From: Chelonoidis abingdonii
Taxonomy: Eukaryota; Chordata; Testudines; Testudinidae
Length of the DNA: 64,000 nucleotides
Reading direction: 5' to 3'
Assembly (NCBI RefSeq): GCF_003597395.2
Contig: NC_133790.1
Span: 25,371,955 to 25,435,954, forward strand
The stretch's first letter is position 1, and every line of letters starts with the position of its first letter. The notes under the pieces were generated by a model. That model made no database searches and had not been told where the DNA came from. It was given only the letters and a program-made list of their open reading frames with translations. Both the position numbers and the translations under genes were made by a program. Of this stretch, positions 45,279 to 57,240 are shown piece after piece.

Positions 45279-47228
45279 AATCATAGAATCATAGAATATC
45301 AGGGTTGGAAGGGACCTCAGGAGGTCATCTAGTCCAACCCCCTGCTCAAAGTAGGACCAATCCCCAATTAAATTGCCCCAGCCAGGGCTTTGTCAAGCCT
45401 GACCACCACCTCCCTAGGTAACCCATTCCAGTGCTTCACCACCCTCCTAGTGAAAAAGTTTTCCTAATATCCAACCTAAACCTCCCCCACTGCAACTTGA
45501 GACCATTACTCCTTGTTCTATCATCTGGTACCACTGAAAACAGTCTAGATCCATTCTCTTTGGAACCCCCTTTCAGGTAGTTGAAAGCAGCTACCAAATC
45601 CCCCCTCATTCTTCTCTTCTGTACACTAAACAATCCCAGTTCCCTCAGCCTCTCCTCATAAGTCATGTGCTCCAGCCCCCTAATCATTTTTGTTGCCTCT
45701 CGCTCTGAACTCTTTCCAATTTTTCACACCTTCTTGTAGTGTGGGGCCAATAACTAGACACAGTACCCAGATGAGGCCCTCACCAATGTGAAGAGAGGGA
45801 ATGATCAATGTTCCCTTGATCTGCTGGCAATGCCCCTACTTATATAGCCCAAATGCCGTAGCCTTCTGGCAACAAGAGCCACACGTTGATGCATCATCAG
45901 CTTCTTGTCCACGTAACCCCTAGTCCTTTTCTGCAGAACTGCTGCTAGCATTCGGGTCCCTATCGGTGTAGCAGTGCATGGGATTCTTCCGTCCTAAAGT
46001 GCAGGACTCTGCACTGTCTTGTTGAACCTCATCAGGATTTCTTTGCCCAACACTGCTAATTGTCTAGGTCCCTCTGTATGCTATCTCTACCGCTCGCAGC
46101 ATATCTACCATTCCTCCCAGTTTAGTGTTGTCATAAACAGAAAGCTACGGGTTAAGTTTCTCTTTCCTGTAAAGGATTAAACAAAGGGAACCACACACCT
46201 GACCAACGACCCGTCAGAAACCCAGATTCTTCAAAAAGCCTCAAGGGGAGGAATTTTTTTTAGTCTGTGTCTGTTGTCTGGCTCTCAGCTATGAGAGGGA
46301 ATCTTTTCTATCTGTAGCTCTAATCTTCATTTCAAAGTTGAAGTACAAAGGTAGAAAAAAACAATAGCTGTTTGTTTTTTTTGTATTTACATGTGTGTAG
46401 TTGCTTGGAATGTTTTAAATGTATCTCTTTTTGAATAAGGCTGTTATTCATATTTTTTCTATTAAGTAATAGCCTGTGTATTGTCAACTTGAATGCAGAG
46501 ATCAATGTTCCATTGGTTTTTCTTTCTTTTTTATATAAACAGCTTTCTTTTTAAGACTGTTTAGTTTCTCTCTGGGTAGGCTAAAAGAACGAAGGGAGGG
46601 AATCTCTTTGTGTAGATCTACAGAGGGTAAAGCTCTGCAGCCCAGGGTAATATTGTGGGAGGGGAAGAGAGAGAGAATCATTTCTGTCCTTCGTATTTGA
46701 TTGTCTCTTTTTGGAAGAGAAAAGACATGCTTCTTGGTATTGTGTGTAAAGAGGTGCATCAGTAACTCTCAGGCTTACCCAGAGAGGAAATTCTGGGTGG
46801 AAGAAGGAGGGGAAAGGGAAGGGAGTTATTTCCTTTGTGGTAAGACTCCGGGATCTGAGTCTTGGGGTTCCCAGGGAAGGGTTTGGGGAGACCAGAGGGA
46901 GCCAAAACCCTGGAATTTTTGGCTGGTGGCAGCGAGATCAAATCTAAGCTGGTAATTAAGCTTAGAGGGGTTCATGCTAACTTCTCAGGTTATGAACGCT
47001 AAGGTTCAAATCTGAGTAAGAAGTTATGATAAGTGTCATCTGCAAACTTGCTGAGGGTGCAATCCATGCCATACTCCAGATCATTAATGAAGATATTAAA
47101 CAAAACCGGCCCCAGGACCGATCCTTGGGGCACTCCACTTGATACCAGCTGCCAACTAGACATGGAGTCATTGATCACTACCCGTTGAGCCTGACAATTT
47201 AGCCAGCTTTCTATCCACCTTATAGTCT
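45279..47228 (-). mobile_element. CR1 LINE, 3' ~1 kb, split by a solo LTR
   Basis: The CR1 runs from 'tcatagaatcatagaatatc' at 45281 to about 46128 and resumes at 47037 with 'catctgcaaacttgctgagg' to about 47228. On the minus strand the ORF2 C-terminus is readable: [20 protein letters not shown], then [18 protein letters not shown] and [11 protein letters not shown], at 45687-45436, followed by a shifted frame. It is a fairly young copy truncated at its 5' end. Confidence 0.95.
46129..47032 (+). mobile_element. Solo LTR, 904 bp, 4-bp TSD GTGT, inside CR1
   Basis: It begins TGTCATAAACAGAAAGCTAC and ends 'aagaagttatgataa'. GTGT flanks it at 46125-46128 and 47033-47036; removing the LTR and one GTGT restores the CR1 text 'tttagtgtcatctgcaaact'. 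It is colinear throughout with 28698-29587, and TATATAAA near 46532 is at the same relative place. No retroviral genes. Confidence 0.9.
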
Positions 47229-47345
47229 AATGCTAATATTTTAAGTTGTCCATGTTAATTTGCCAGTATAATTAATGGATGAATTCACCTTCACCATTTC
47301 CAGCTGTTTGTAGACTCAGGAAGATTGCACTGCCTTGGCTTACCC

Positions 47346-47444
47346 TTGGGGTGAGACTTTCAAAAGTGCCTAAGTGCCCACATTGACTCTCAGTGGGACT
47401 TGTGCTCCTGAGTCCCTGAGGTGCTTTTCAAAGTCCCACCCTTG
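47346..47444. mobile_element. Palindromic MITE, 99 bp
   Basis: 'ggggtgagactttcaaaagt' faces 'tgcttttcaaagtcccaccc', with 'cattgactctcagtgggact' at the centre. This palindromic family ('GACTTTCAAAAG') is frequent in sauropsids. Confidence 0.7.
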
Positions 47445-49974
47445 AGTCAGCTTTTCATACCCAAGAAAGCCAGAGACTATTAATGAAAGCTTGAATGAAA
47501 TCCTGTGGCAATGTGGTCATAGAGCACACTTTCCCTTAGAAGATGCCTGTCACCTCCATAGATCCTCAGCTTGCCCCCCAGCATTGTGCTGTCATTCAAG
47601 TCATATGGTGAGATGCTACTCCCATTACACTACTAACCTGAGTAACATTCCTATTATGGATGAATTTAAAAAAAAACATGCTGACCTAATACTGCACCTT
47701 AAAAATGGCATTTGATTTCAGCTCCCAACACAAAGAAGTCTTAAGGTATAACATGACCGATTTATGCAACTGGAGAATCAATTTGAAAATCAGAAATCAC
47801 TATTCTGAAGAAGGGATCCAAGTAGGAACATAGGAATCAGCATTCTGCATCAGACTAATAGTCCATCTAGTCTAGTATATTTTCACCTACAGTGCTTTAG
47901 AACAGGTGCAACAAACTCACAGTAGGCGCTTTGGGGATAAACAAATTCCAAGGAACTTTTTCTCTTAACAATTACGGGTTGACTTAAATTCAGAAACATG
48001 ACAGGTTATTCAGCAGATGCAAAGGATATAACAAAGTTCATAGTATTTGGTCACTATTAGGTTTTCTACTTTACACCCCCTGTTAACTCCTTCTCACACA
48101 GCACTGTTATGTGGAAGCTGTAAAGACCTGGGCAACAGCCAACTCAGTTCTGCCATTTTAAATCAGATTGCCACCACAATGTTGAAGCAAGAGTCATCCA
48201 GAAGTTGCCTTTATAGTCATCCAGATAGGACTGTCTTAGCTATTGTGTACACTCCAGGTACTCATTGGTAAAGAAACTTTATGCATGAGATTTTTTTTTC
48301 CTTTGTAAAAATACCCTCCATTTCCCCCCTTCTGAGTGATGCCTGCCAGTGACTTTCTATAGGACAGCTCTACAATTTCAGCAGGAGAAATTATCCCATC
48401 TTTATAGTGCTATGTCTGTTATTTCCTTGTAGGAACCTGGCCTACCTGTTTTGTTGGTGATGCAGTGGGATTACTTGATGCTGCTTACATGACTTAGTCA
48501 TATCTCTGATGGTCCAATGATGCTTTTTTCCCCAATGCCATGGAAAAGGCAGTAGGGGCCCCTGCCTGTGTCTCTAGCCAAGAAACAGGGCACAGTTTGC
48601 TAGTGACCTCTGGTGGAATAATGACAATGGGATTAATCCATCCTTGTGGATATATAATGAACCACTTCTGCCCCTTCTGGGGTGGAATGCACTTGCTATT
48701 TTATAGTTTACCTCACTTACACAACAATTTAAAGCAGGGAAATGAAATATAATACCGAACCTTCTGTGGAAATGTAGGTAGACAGAATGTAGCTACCTAA
48801 CTTGACCAGGACTACCAGAGTCAACATTTTTATCCTTGGAAAAATTGCATTGAGACCTTTTATAACAAGAAAGGGTCAGGGGTTCTGGTTTTGCATCTCA
48901 TCCAAAAGATGGCAACTCAAGCAACCCTTTGTTTGTAGGTGGCAGGATATCATTATGAAAGACAGCTAAGGAAGACCTGCTTACCTTGTGAGAAGAGATG
49001 GCATCATAGCACCATAGCATAATGTCTCTGGAAAATAGACATTGCACGTGCTCCATAATCTGTATAGTCCATATCATTTTCGTTCCATGCCTGAGGAATG
49101 AAGAAGGACTTGTCATAACGGGCACTCCTTTCCAAGCCTGAGGAAGGCCTAAAGAAGATATCTTATGTAGCATGGGGAGTGAAGAACCAGGTTCCAACAT
49201 GTTCAGCTCTGTAAATCTGCAGTTGTCAAGCCCCTCAAGGTAGGTACATCTTCACCTGTTTCATGGGAGTTACAGGCCTGGCAACAAACAGCCTGCTGTA
49301 ACATACTTAGTCTTTGGCTCAAGCAGTAGAGCAAGCTGTGATTTGAAGCTAGAGAGCTTAGGTTTAATCACCTACTGGGACAGCTGTTTCCTCACACCTT
49401 ATTTCCTCTGCATCGTTATGGGAGGTTTCAGCACCCACCTCCCTCCATTTGTACACCCCTCACTATCATGATCCCTCCTTACAGAACCAGTATCCTAGGC
49501 AATGCCACTCATTAACCAGCCAAGTGGCAATCGGAGACACTCTTTCTCCCACTTTGTTTCTGCATCACAGTAACACATAACACTCATTCTGATTGAGGTG
49601 GGCTGCATGAGGCTCCTTCTGTTCCCCACCAAAACTCACTCCATGAAACAGTCAACAGAGAAGGGGGACATGAGAGCACAGCAAAATGTGCACTCTCTCT
49701 CTTGTTCTCCCAGACTGTGTAAGCCATAGTGGGGGTATCAACTGTGCCCCTTTTAACTTTGAGTGCCTGACTGGCAGCCAGTTTATTCAACTGCTATTGC
49801 AGAACGCACACAAAATAGGCAAAAAGTCAAGTTCCAAGCAGGGAGATATTTCTGAAGATGCACACATTGCACCACGAGAGGGCACCACACTCCTCATCAC
49901 AGCAATAGATAGCAATGACTCAATTTACTTTGAAGGGCTGGTTATTCAAGTGCCTAGACTCTTTGCTATTCCTT
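47445..49974. other. Intergenic, nothing recognised
   Basis: 2.5 kb with only short chance ORFs. 'tatggatcagcattctgcat'-like text near 47828-47880 may be an old repeat. Confidence 0.45.
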
Positions 49975-50250
49975 GGGCTTTGTTTACATGTAGCTTTTGG
50001 ATTAGTGTAATAATTCTGGTGACTTTTCCCCTGAAAGAGTTTAAGTACAACCCCTGGGATGGAAGCAGTTATACCAATATAAAGATGACTTATACCAGGA
50101 TACTCATTCCCCTTCCCATACGGGAAAAGCTATACCACTATAAAGCACCTTTATACCCATATAACTGCCTCCAAACTAGGGGAATTATATTGCTTTAACT
50201 ATACTAGCATAGTTAAAGCAGTCCAATTTGTGTGTACAGACAAGAATTTA
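49975..50250. repeat. MITE-type repeat with 'tatacca' modules
   Basis: 'gggctttgtttacatgtagc' and 'gtgtgtacagacaagaattt' are imperfect inverted ends. Inside are 'cagttataccaatataaaga', 'agctataccactataaagca' and 'tgctttaactatactagcatagttaaagca', a 30-bp perfect palindrome-like hairpin near 50190-50220. Confidence 0.55.
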
Positions 50251-50838
50251 CACAAGTGTTACCCCAGATAAATAGGGATTAGCATCACTTACTTTTTTAT
50301 TTGGTATACTTTAGCCCACACTCAGAAGTCTGGAATGTGGTATAAAGACCTAAATAGAAACATTAAACAAAAATAAAGAGATTGGACACCAGAGGTGCTG
50401 ACTATACTCTCCCTGCGCCCACCCATCACTTGTGCCTTGGAAAAGGCCGCTTCATTTTACAAGTTTATTTGTTGAGAAAGAAACTGGATACAGGAACTCA
50501 AGTAACTGAGTGGGATTCTGGGTGTGCACATCTGCCTTCCAGTTCCTGCCTTCCCCAGAGCAATGCTGGTTGGTTGACATCGGAGAGCAAATCAAACTGT
50601 TTAGGAGGTAGGTGTATATTTCTGCCTCTTAACTAAATGTTGAGGTGCCAATTCAGGGCTCCTGCAAGAGAACTACTGTAACTGGATGTAAGACAGCACT
50701 GTACAGACTTCCTCTGCATACCACTCTGCTATTGCATCTCTCTCTTGCCACAGAAAAACACCTCTTTACTTCCCTTAATATGGACACCTCTCTCCCCATC
50801 CCCCACCATGCTTAAATCTTGATCTGCAGCATTCTTAG
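50251..50838. other. Intergenic, nothing recognised
   Basis: No gene or named repeat seen. Confidence 0.45.
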
Positions 50839-50840
50839 TA

Positions 50841-51023
50841 CACCTCTACCCCGATATAATGCTGTCCTCAGGAGCCAAAAAATCTTACTGTGTTATAGGT
50901 GAAACCGTGTTATAATGAACTTGCCTTGATCCGCTGGAGCGCGCAGCCCCCCCTGAGCACTGCTTTACCATGGTATATATAAATTCGTGTTAGATCAGGT
51001 CATGTTATATCGGGGTAGATGTG
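50841..51023. mobile_element. Mariner-like MITE, 183 bp, TA target
   Basis: The terminal inverted repeats CACCTCTACCCCGATATAA and CACATCTACCCCGATATAA are 19 bp with one mismatch, and TA flanks both sides (50839-50840 and 51024-51025). The interior reads 'gtgttataggtgaaaccgtg', reminiscent of Tigger-type elements. Non-coding. Confidence 0.85.
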
Positions 51024-51025
51024 TA

Positions 51026-52242
51026 TTCCATACTTGGGCTTTTCTTCAGAAGAAGCTGTCATCTAAGCAAATCTAGCCAAGCTGCGGGATGGTTTGGCAA
51101 TATATGGCAGGCACTCAGATGCTATGGTGATGGATGTCAGTATAAAATCTGAAATAGAATAGTTATGGAACAGACTAAAGCTACAAAACTTGCTTTCATT
51201 TGTGACCTCAACCAGGTTTGAACTCTGGGCCCAATATGGCCTTCTTCGCGATAACGATAATCTCTTTTTCTTTTGCCTTTGTCTCCCCTCCTCAGGGTAA
51301 AGGTGCAGTGGTAGAGGAATCCAGAGACCTTGCTGCCTTTCCATTCTGTTAATTGATTCCATATCCATTGTGTACACACTTCATGACTCATTAAGGCTCT
51401 GCCCCTCAAGGCTTCTCCATAGTATCGCCTAATCACTAATAAGAGCCAGATTAACCTTGTGTATAGTTGACTATTAAGGTTTTTCAATCTTGCACTCTAT
51501 TGCTTTTATGAGTCCTCTGGTACACCATTCTCTGAATCATATAGATTAACCCCATTTATTTCATATATAACCCCATTCCCAGCCTCAGCAAAGCGAAGGC
51601 CTCAGTACTACATGGCACTTCTTGGCAGGAAGCTCTTTGCATCAAGTCTATTAGGGCAGTGACAGCTGAGCCTCCCCCTAATGACTTGCAGTACCAGATT
51701 GGAACAAATTGTTCTTATTTTGTTTCTTTAATATATATTTTGAGAGTGAAGTCTAGTGCATGCTTGCACTTTCTCTGCTAATAGACTGTTTTAAAATAGG
51801 GACAAAAAGAGATTGGAAACAGAGGTCAAAGGGATGCTAAAGAGAGGAGGAATAGCTATTTCTATTCTGCTTCCTGGGCTAGAATGGAATGAGCAGCTGC
51901 AGGAGACAACCAGGCTATGGAAAATACAAGGATCCCACTCTACTCCAGTGCTGCAGAGAGAGGCCCCTGCACTCTGGCTTCAGAATACTCCAAAGTCCCA
52001 TAGAGATTCTGGAGGAGATTTTTAGAGGCACAAAGAGCAGTTTGGTGACCAACTCTCATTGAAAGCCAGTGGGGGTTGTGCCTTTGAAAATCTCCTTCTC
52101 CTTTCTTTTCAACCAGCACTAAACTTCCAAGAACAGCTTGGGCTGCTGAGAGATGTATACTAGATCAAAGTGGTGCAAAGTGCAGCCCAAGGGTTAAGTG
52201 AGGCCGCCTGTAACACACCTGCAGCCATCCATTGGTTCAGTA
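51026..52242. other. Intergenic, nothing recognised
   Basis: No gene. Overlapping minus-strand ORFs at 51063-51487 lack recognisable domains. Confidence 0.45.
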
Positions 52243-52316
52243 TAGGCCTGACCCAAAACCATCTGACATCCATGGGCATCTTTCCACTGACATCAATGAG
52301 ATTTGGATCAAGCCTA
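52243..52316. mobile_element. Palindromic MITE, 74 bp
   Basis: TAGGCCTGACCCAAAACCAT faces 'gagatttggatcaagccta', with 'ccactgacatcaatgag' at the centre. Confidence 0.7.
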
Positions 52317-52800
52317 ATCTTTAACACCTTCTTCCTGACAATTTCAAAGATTTAAGCTTAATAAATTATATACCTCACAACTTCCCTATGAGAGGAAGCA
52401 TTGTCCCCAATTTACAGATAAGAAAACTGAGACACAGCAATTAAGTGACATCTCAGAAAACTTTTCCTGACTACAGATGTACAGTCTGCACTGATAAACA
52501 ATTTTCATGGGCCATATAGCCCATGCCAGCTGTTCCTCTGCAGCAGTCTGGTGAACATCTTGGCTTTTGGTTTTCATAGCTCATGAAGTGTCAGCAGAGA
52601 AAATTCATGTTTATCTAATAATGAAGGAAGAGGGCCAGACAAATATTCTGAGCCTTGCACTAATTCATTGTTTATTTAAAATGGCAGGTAAATATATGCA
52701 AGTTAGGTGTGGCCTTCGCCATTTCCGACTAGATGCCAGTGTAGGTCTGTTGGTGTGAACTGGGGAATCACTGTACTAAACAAAAAATTGGAAGGACTAA
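52317..52800. other. Intergenic, nothing recognised
   Basis: Positions 52370-52450 ('gaggaagcattgtccccaat', 'gaaaactgagacacagca') may be a short antisense MIR core. Otherwise nothing. Confidence 0.45.
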
Positions 52801-53050
52801 TATAATAATAATACCTATTTCTTATATAGCACTTTCCATTAGTAAATCTCACAGCACTTCCGAGCTTTTAATATATTTATCATCACAACACCCCTCTGAG
52901 GTAGGGGAGTATTATTGCTCCCATTTCACAAATGTGGCACTGAAGCACAGAGAGATGAAATTGCTTTGCTAAGGACATCCAAGAAGCTCACAGAAGAGCA
53001 GGAATTTGAACCCAGCTCTTCCAAATCCTAGCCCAGTGCCCCAACCACGG
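52801..53050 (-). repeat. MIR-type SINE (antisense, nearly full length)
   Basis: It reads 'cttatatagcactttccatt', 'cacaacacccctctgaggta', 'gctcccatttcacaaatgtg', 'gaatttgaacccagctcttc' and 'gcccagtgccccaaccacgg'. Confidence 0.85.
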
Positions 53051-54168
53051 ATAAGGGAAGGATTGTAGCTAATTGCAGTGCTTTCAGCTGCATTTCTGAG
53101 TCAGCCTTTCCACTAAGGGTCAAAGCCAGAGCATGTGAATCTGCCTTACCTCATGAAATGTTTTGAATGGATGGCTGTGGGGTACAGTGGCCTTGGAGAC
53201 ATTAACCCTTTCTGTGCCAGGATGTTAAGCTTTCACACCCATTTAATATGTCACAGCTAGTATAACAACTTCCTCTACAGGGCAATATGGGATTCCTGCT
53301 TCCCAGACTCTTTGTGCATCTATAGCAGACTGAAACAGTTAAATATAGCTGTTATTGACAGTGTGTGGCATGGCTGAGGATTAGGGCTTATTTTAGCTGC
53401 TCTTCCTAAACATAGCAAAGGTCACGAGGGAACTGGCTTCATTGCTAAGTCTTGTTGGCCTTGTTCCTTCTGTGGGTTTTGCTGGAGGATGGGACTGTCT
53501 CACTTACAAGGATAATAGATGACTAGCCTGGTGCTGATTAACCTCATTTTAATTGATAATTAATTTAAAACCCTATTTACTTTCCCTGGAACAGTTGAGA
53601 CTTCAAGGAAACCACACTGAAGGCATACAAGGTTTGAAATCTTCTTCAAGGGAATGGTTGAGGGATATAGATTTATATTCAGAACTAGTTTCTAGTCACA
53701 TGGTAAATTTAGAGCTTGAGTGAATTTGTGGTTTGGGGAAGAGAAGGACTATCAGTTTTGACTAGAATGAGGGATAGTGCAGGTAAGTTCAGTCTATGCT
53801 TCTCCTGATTGGCTTGGCTAAGCTAATGCATCCTTGTCTTGATCTGTAAAGATATCTGCTGTTCAAATCCTGATTGGGCCCTCCTCAGGCTCTGTCAGTG
53901 CACCTGCTTTCAGGTTTACCACATTCCCTATTATTACAGTCCTGGGCATTTGATGGACTGACTGGTGATGTGGCTGAATAGTCTTCCAGGACCAGTTAAA
54001 ACCATGAAGGTTGTTTGGCTTGTTGCAAAACTACCCAAAAGGGATGTGATTCCATAGTTATACAGCTCTCAGAACTTGAGGGTTGTACTGAAAGTCATTC
54101 TTATTCAGAGCCCTATTCTTTGCCCCTTTTGGACTTTGTTCTGAGACTCTCACCATCCCAGCATAATC
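53051..54168. other. Intergenic; AATTAATT-rich patch near 53540-53575
   Basis: 'cattttaattgataattaat' at about 53546 has several homeodomain-type TAAT cores in unique-looking DNA. No gene. Confidence 0.4.
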
Positions 54169-54176
54169 CTTTAATA

Positions 54177-54399
54177 CAAGGGTTCTCAAACTGGGGGTTA
54201 GGACCCCTCAGAAGGTTATGAGGTTATTACTGGGGGTGTGAGGGTATAAGCTGCCAGCCTCCTCCCCAAACCCCACTTTGCCTCCAGTATTTATAATGGT
54301 GTTAAATATGTAAAGAAGTGTGTTTAATTTAAAAGGGGAGTTGCACACAGAGGCTTGCTATATGAAAGGGGTCACCAGTACAAAAGTTTAGAACCACCG
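54177..54399. mobile_element. Non-autonomous hAT element, 223 bp
   Basis: The 5' end CAAGGGTTCTCAAACTGGGG and the reverse-complemented 3' end CGGTGGTTCTAAACTTTTGT are hAT-like. The 8-bp flanks CTTTAATA (54169-54176) and CTCTAATA (54400-54407) differ at one base. Confidence 0.85.
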
Positions 54400-54489
54400 C
54401 TCTAATAGCTACGTTAAACTTCCTATCAGTACATTCACCCAGGGGCTTTCCTAACCACAGTTAAAATCCGTTGAGTAGCCCTAGCTAGT

Positions 54490-54715
54490 ACAGTAATACT
54501 TTGTCCTTCTATAGCACCTTTCATTCAGTGACCTCAAGCATCTTGTGAGACTTAATTCTTGAATATTCATAACACCTGTGAGGTAGGTATTATCCTTATT
54601 GTATAGGCTGATAAACTAAGAGGCTGTGATTTGCTCAAGGTCACACTAGTGAATCTGTGTAGAAGTGGCAGTAGATCCCAGCAGTACTGACTCCTCTTAG
54701 CTTGAGGCACTGGTG
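54490..54715 (-). repeat. MIR-type SINE (antisense)
   Basis: It reads 'cttctatagcacctttcatt', 'cataacacctgtgaggtagg', 'gctcaaggtcacactagtga' and 'tcccagcagtactgactcct'. Confidence 0.8.
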
Positions 54716-55735
54716 TACACTCCTTTCCAATACAATACACAGCTGATGTGAGCTAAATTTTAAATTACTACTTTTATCATAAGATATCTTGACATCTCAC
54801 TCTGTGCTATATTGTGATGTCTCATAGTCAAGTATTTAGTGGCATTACTAAGTCCTAAAACATAGCCTCTAGGTACTGCAATAATGGGCACTTTAGAAAA
54901 ACCTAGGTAATAACAGAAAGCTTGAATTTCCATTATCACAATATACCACCAAAGGTAATTAAAGCAAATAAAGGGGGCTGCATATTCACTATCATTCCCA
55001 GCTATTCCAGTAGTTGGGATGTGAATTGCTGCCTTTCAATTCTGTGTGTGTGTGTGTCTCACTTGTAGAAGCATCTCTCACTGCTGAAAGGAAGATGGGT
55101 TTTCTTTGAGTCCTGGCACAAGCTGCCAAACTGGCTGAATCTTTGGAATGTGCAAGTACATAAAAAAGGCCTCATGGGGTTCCTGCACTCTCCAGGGGAT
55201 TTCTGCATTATAGCAAATAGGTTAAAAATAGCTATTGTCTAATCAGATAGAATTAGAAATGCTTATCTAAAGGGTGCTTGCCACTCTAGGCAATTTCACC
55301 CTTTATAACTAATGCCAGCTGACCTCCACTCTCACCCCACCTGTTATAGTGAATGATTGAGGATTCTTTTTAAAGTGGCATCTGCTCTGAAAAGTGACAG
55401 TGTATTAAATAATAACCCTGTGTGATTCCAGGTTTGTCTGAAAGTGTCTTCAGATCAGATTTGCTCCGTTTACAAGTAGAAAATACTTCTGACCCTCAAT
55501 TGCCAGCCCTACAAACTCAGAATGGAATCCGAAAGGCAAGCTGAGCTCTCTCTTGCTCTTGAATTATCACCAATGATAAAGACTCTGCAAGCCAAATCTT
55601 TCTTTTTTTTTTGTTTGTTTGTTTTATGTCTTGTCTAAGGGTTATTTGCCAGCTGAGCAAAATAGCTCCCTCCTGGGGTCAGATTTTCCACTGCTGTTCA
55701 GGCAGCCTTTCAAAAGTGCCCAGCACCAACAAATA
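54716..55735. other. Intergenic; short (TG)n
   Basis: (TG)7 lies at about 55044-55058. No gene seen. Confidence 0.5.
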
Positions 55736-55830
55736 GAGCCAGACTTTCAAAAAAGCTCTGCACCCAGCAGATCCTATTGTTCTCAGTGGAACTGCTGGGT
55801 GCTAAGCCCTTGTGAAAAAGCTGACCTTAG
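55736..55830. mobile_element. Palindromic MITE
   Basis: 'gagccagactttcaaaaaag' faces 'cttgtgaaaaagctgacctt', with 'ctgcacccagcagatcctat' and 'tggaactgctgggtgctaag' as inner inverted arms. Confidence 0.65.
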
Positions 55831-55894
55831 TGACTGCTTTCCCCTCCCCTCTCCAGTAACGTAGTCCAGCCATGGCTCTTATTAATGTATTGGC

Positions 55895-56160
55895 TATTTG
55901 TGAGATGGAATGTGGTGTAGCAGTTAAAGCAGGAGGCTGATACTCAGGATTACATGTTTTAGTCCCAGTTTTGCCATAGACTGTATGTGACTAGGCAATT
56001 CCCTTGACTTCTCTGTGTGTCTGTCTCATCATGTGTGAAATGAGGATAATTCTTACCTGCATCCCAAGCATATTGTGAGGTTTAGTCCTCATTTGAAAAG
56101 GGCTTTGAGATGTATGAATGGAAGGAACTGTAGAAGTTTTAATAGCAGAAGTTAATACTC
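55895..56160 (+). repeat. MIR-type SINE (sense)
   Basis: It reads 'gtgtagcagttaaagcagga', 'cagttttgccatagactgta', 'tgtgtgaaatgaggataatt' and 'aaaagggctttgagatgtat'. Confidence 0.85.
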
Positions 56161-57132
56161 ATGGGGGTCAGAAGGGATCAGGTTTTACTAGCTGGTATGG
56201 GGGGGAATGACCTGATCAAGCAGGGAGAGGTCATTAAAGGTGATGGTAGGATGATTTCCATGAGCTCCTCCTACATCTAACAGTTCTAGTATTAGAACTG
56301 CTGAGTGGCTGGCTGCTACACCAAACAGCACAGGTGTTTACACATACACAAAATTTCCATAAGCTAGATGCTTTCTGGGATTTTCCATAAAGTCTTTGCC
56401 CACCCCACTCCCCTTCGAGTTGGGGAGGGGAAGAGATTTCCTGTTGGCTTTCTCCATAAAGACTGCTTGTATATTTTTAGCTGCTGAGGATGTCTCCAAG
56501 TAACACGCTGACTCTGAACTTGCCATGTCAGCCTTCCCTTTTAAACTCCCTCTCAGGAGGTTTATGACTGGCTCGCTGCAGCTTTGCTGATGCAGCCTGT
56601 AACGTTTATACTTGCAATCAAGTATCAGCTGAAGCCCAAAGCTGGGAGTTTTCCTCTTTCTTTCTCCTGATGCTGAGTTTGCAAGCTGGTAATCAGGTAG
56701 TTTTCCATGCACAATCCCCACCCCCACCCCTCAAAATCCTGCTACCTGATAGGTTTATAAAAAGCTGTGTGTTTATAGTCAGTAGGGGATGGGATGGACC
56801 TAGCCTCTAGATTTCTATTTCTAGGTGATTTATAATGCAATCTTCCCCCAGACCCTTACCTTCCAGAGCAGTACACAAACATTGAGATTCACCACACAAG
56901 AGTTTTATCTACATTTCATAAACCCCCTTCTAAACAGAGAGGGAAGGTTGGCTCCACCCGAGTGTGTTCTCTCCTTGCAAGCTGCCTTCAGCACAGAGTA
57001 TCCAGTGGCTTAAGATGTCCTCAAAACTCCTCAGTGAAACAATAGGCCTGGATCAACATAGCTGCTTCCCACAATTGTATCTGTTTCCGTCACTTTAATG
57101 CAACAGACATTTCAAGTTTTAAAGTGACATAC
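56161..57132. other. Intergenic, nothing recognised
   Basis: A 129-codon minus-strand ORF (56727-56338) has no recognised domain. No repeat named. Confidence 0.45.
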
Positions 57133-57240
57133 AGACAGAGCGACAAGGTAGGTGTTGAGTCAGTAAAAGATCTCACCTCACCCATCTTGTTTCTAATATC
57201 CTGGGACTGAGATGGCTACAACAGCATTGTATAGACAGAG
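57133..57240 (-). mobile_element. Second-family PLE end fragment
   Basis: The antisense of the 44.1-kb motif: 'aaaagatctcacctcaccca', 'tcttgtttctaatatcctgg' and 'gactgagatggctacaacag'. Confidence 0.6.

Noticed and set aside
45436..45687. 83-codon ORF as a novel gene
   Set aside because: It is the conserved C-terminus of CR1 ORF2.
49686..50198. 170-codon ORF as a gene
   Set aside because: Its C-terminal part reads through a MITE, no splice context or family resemblance is seen, and low stop density by chance explains it.
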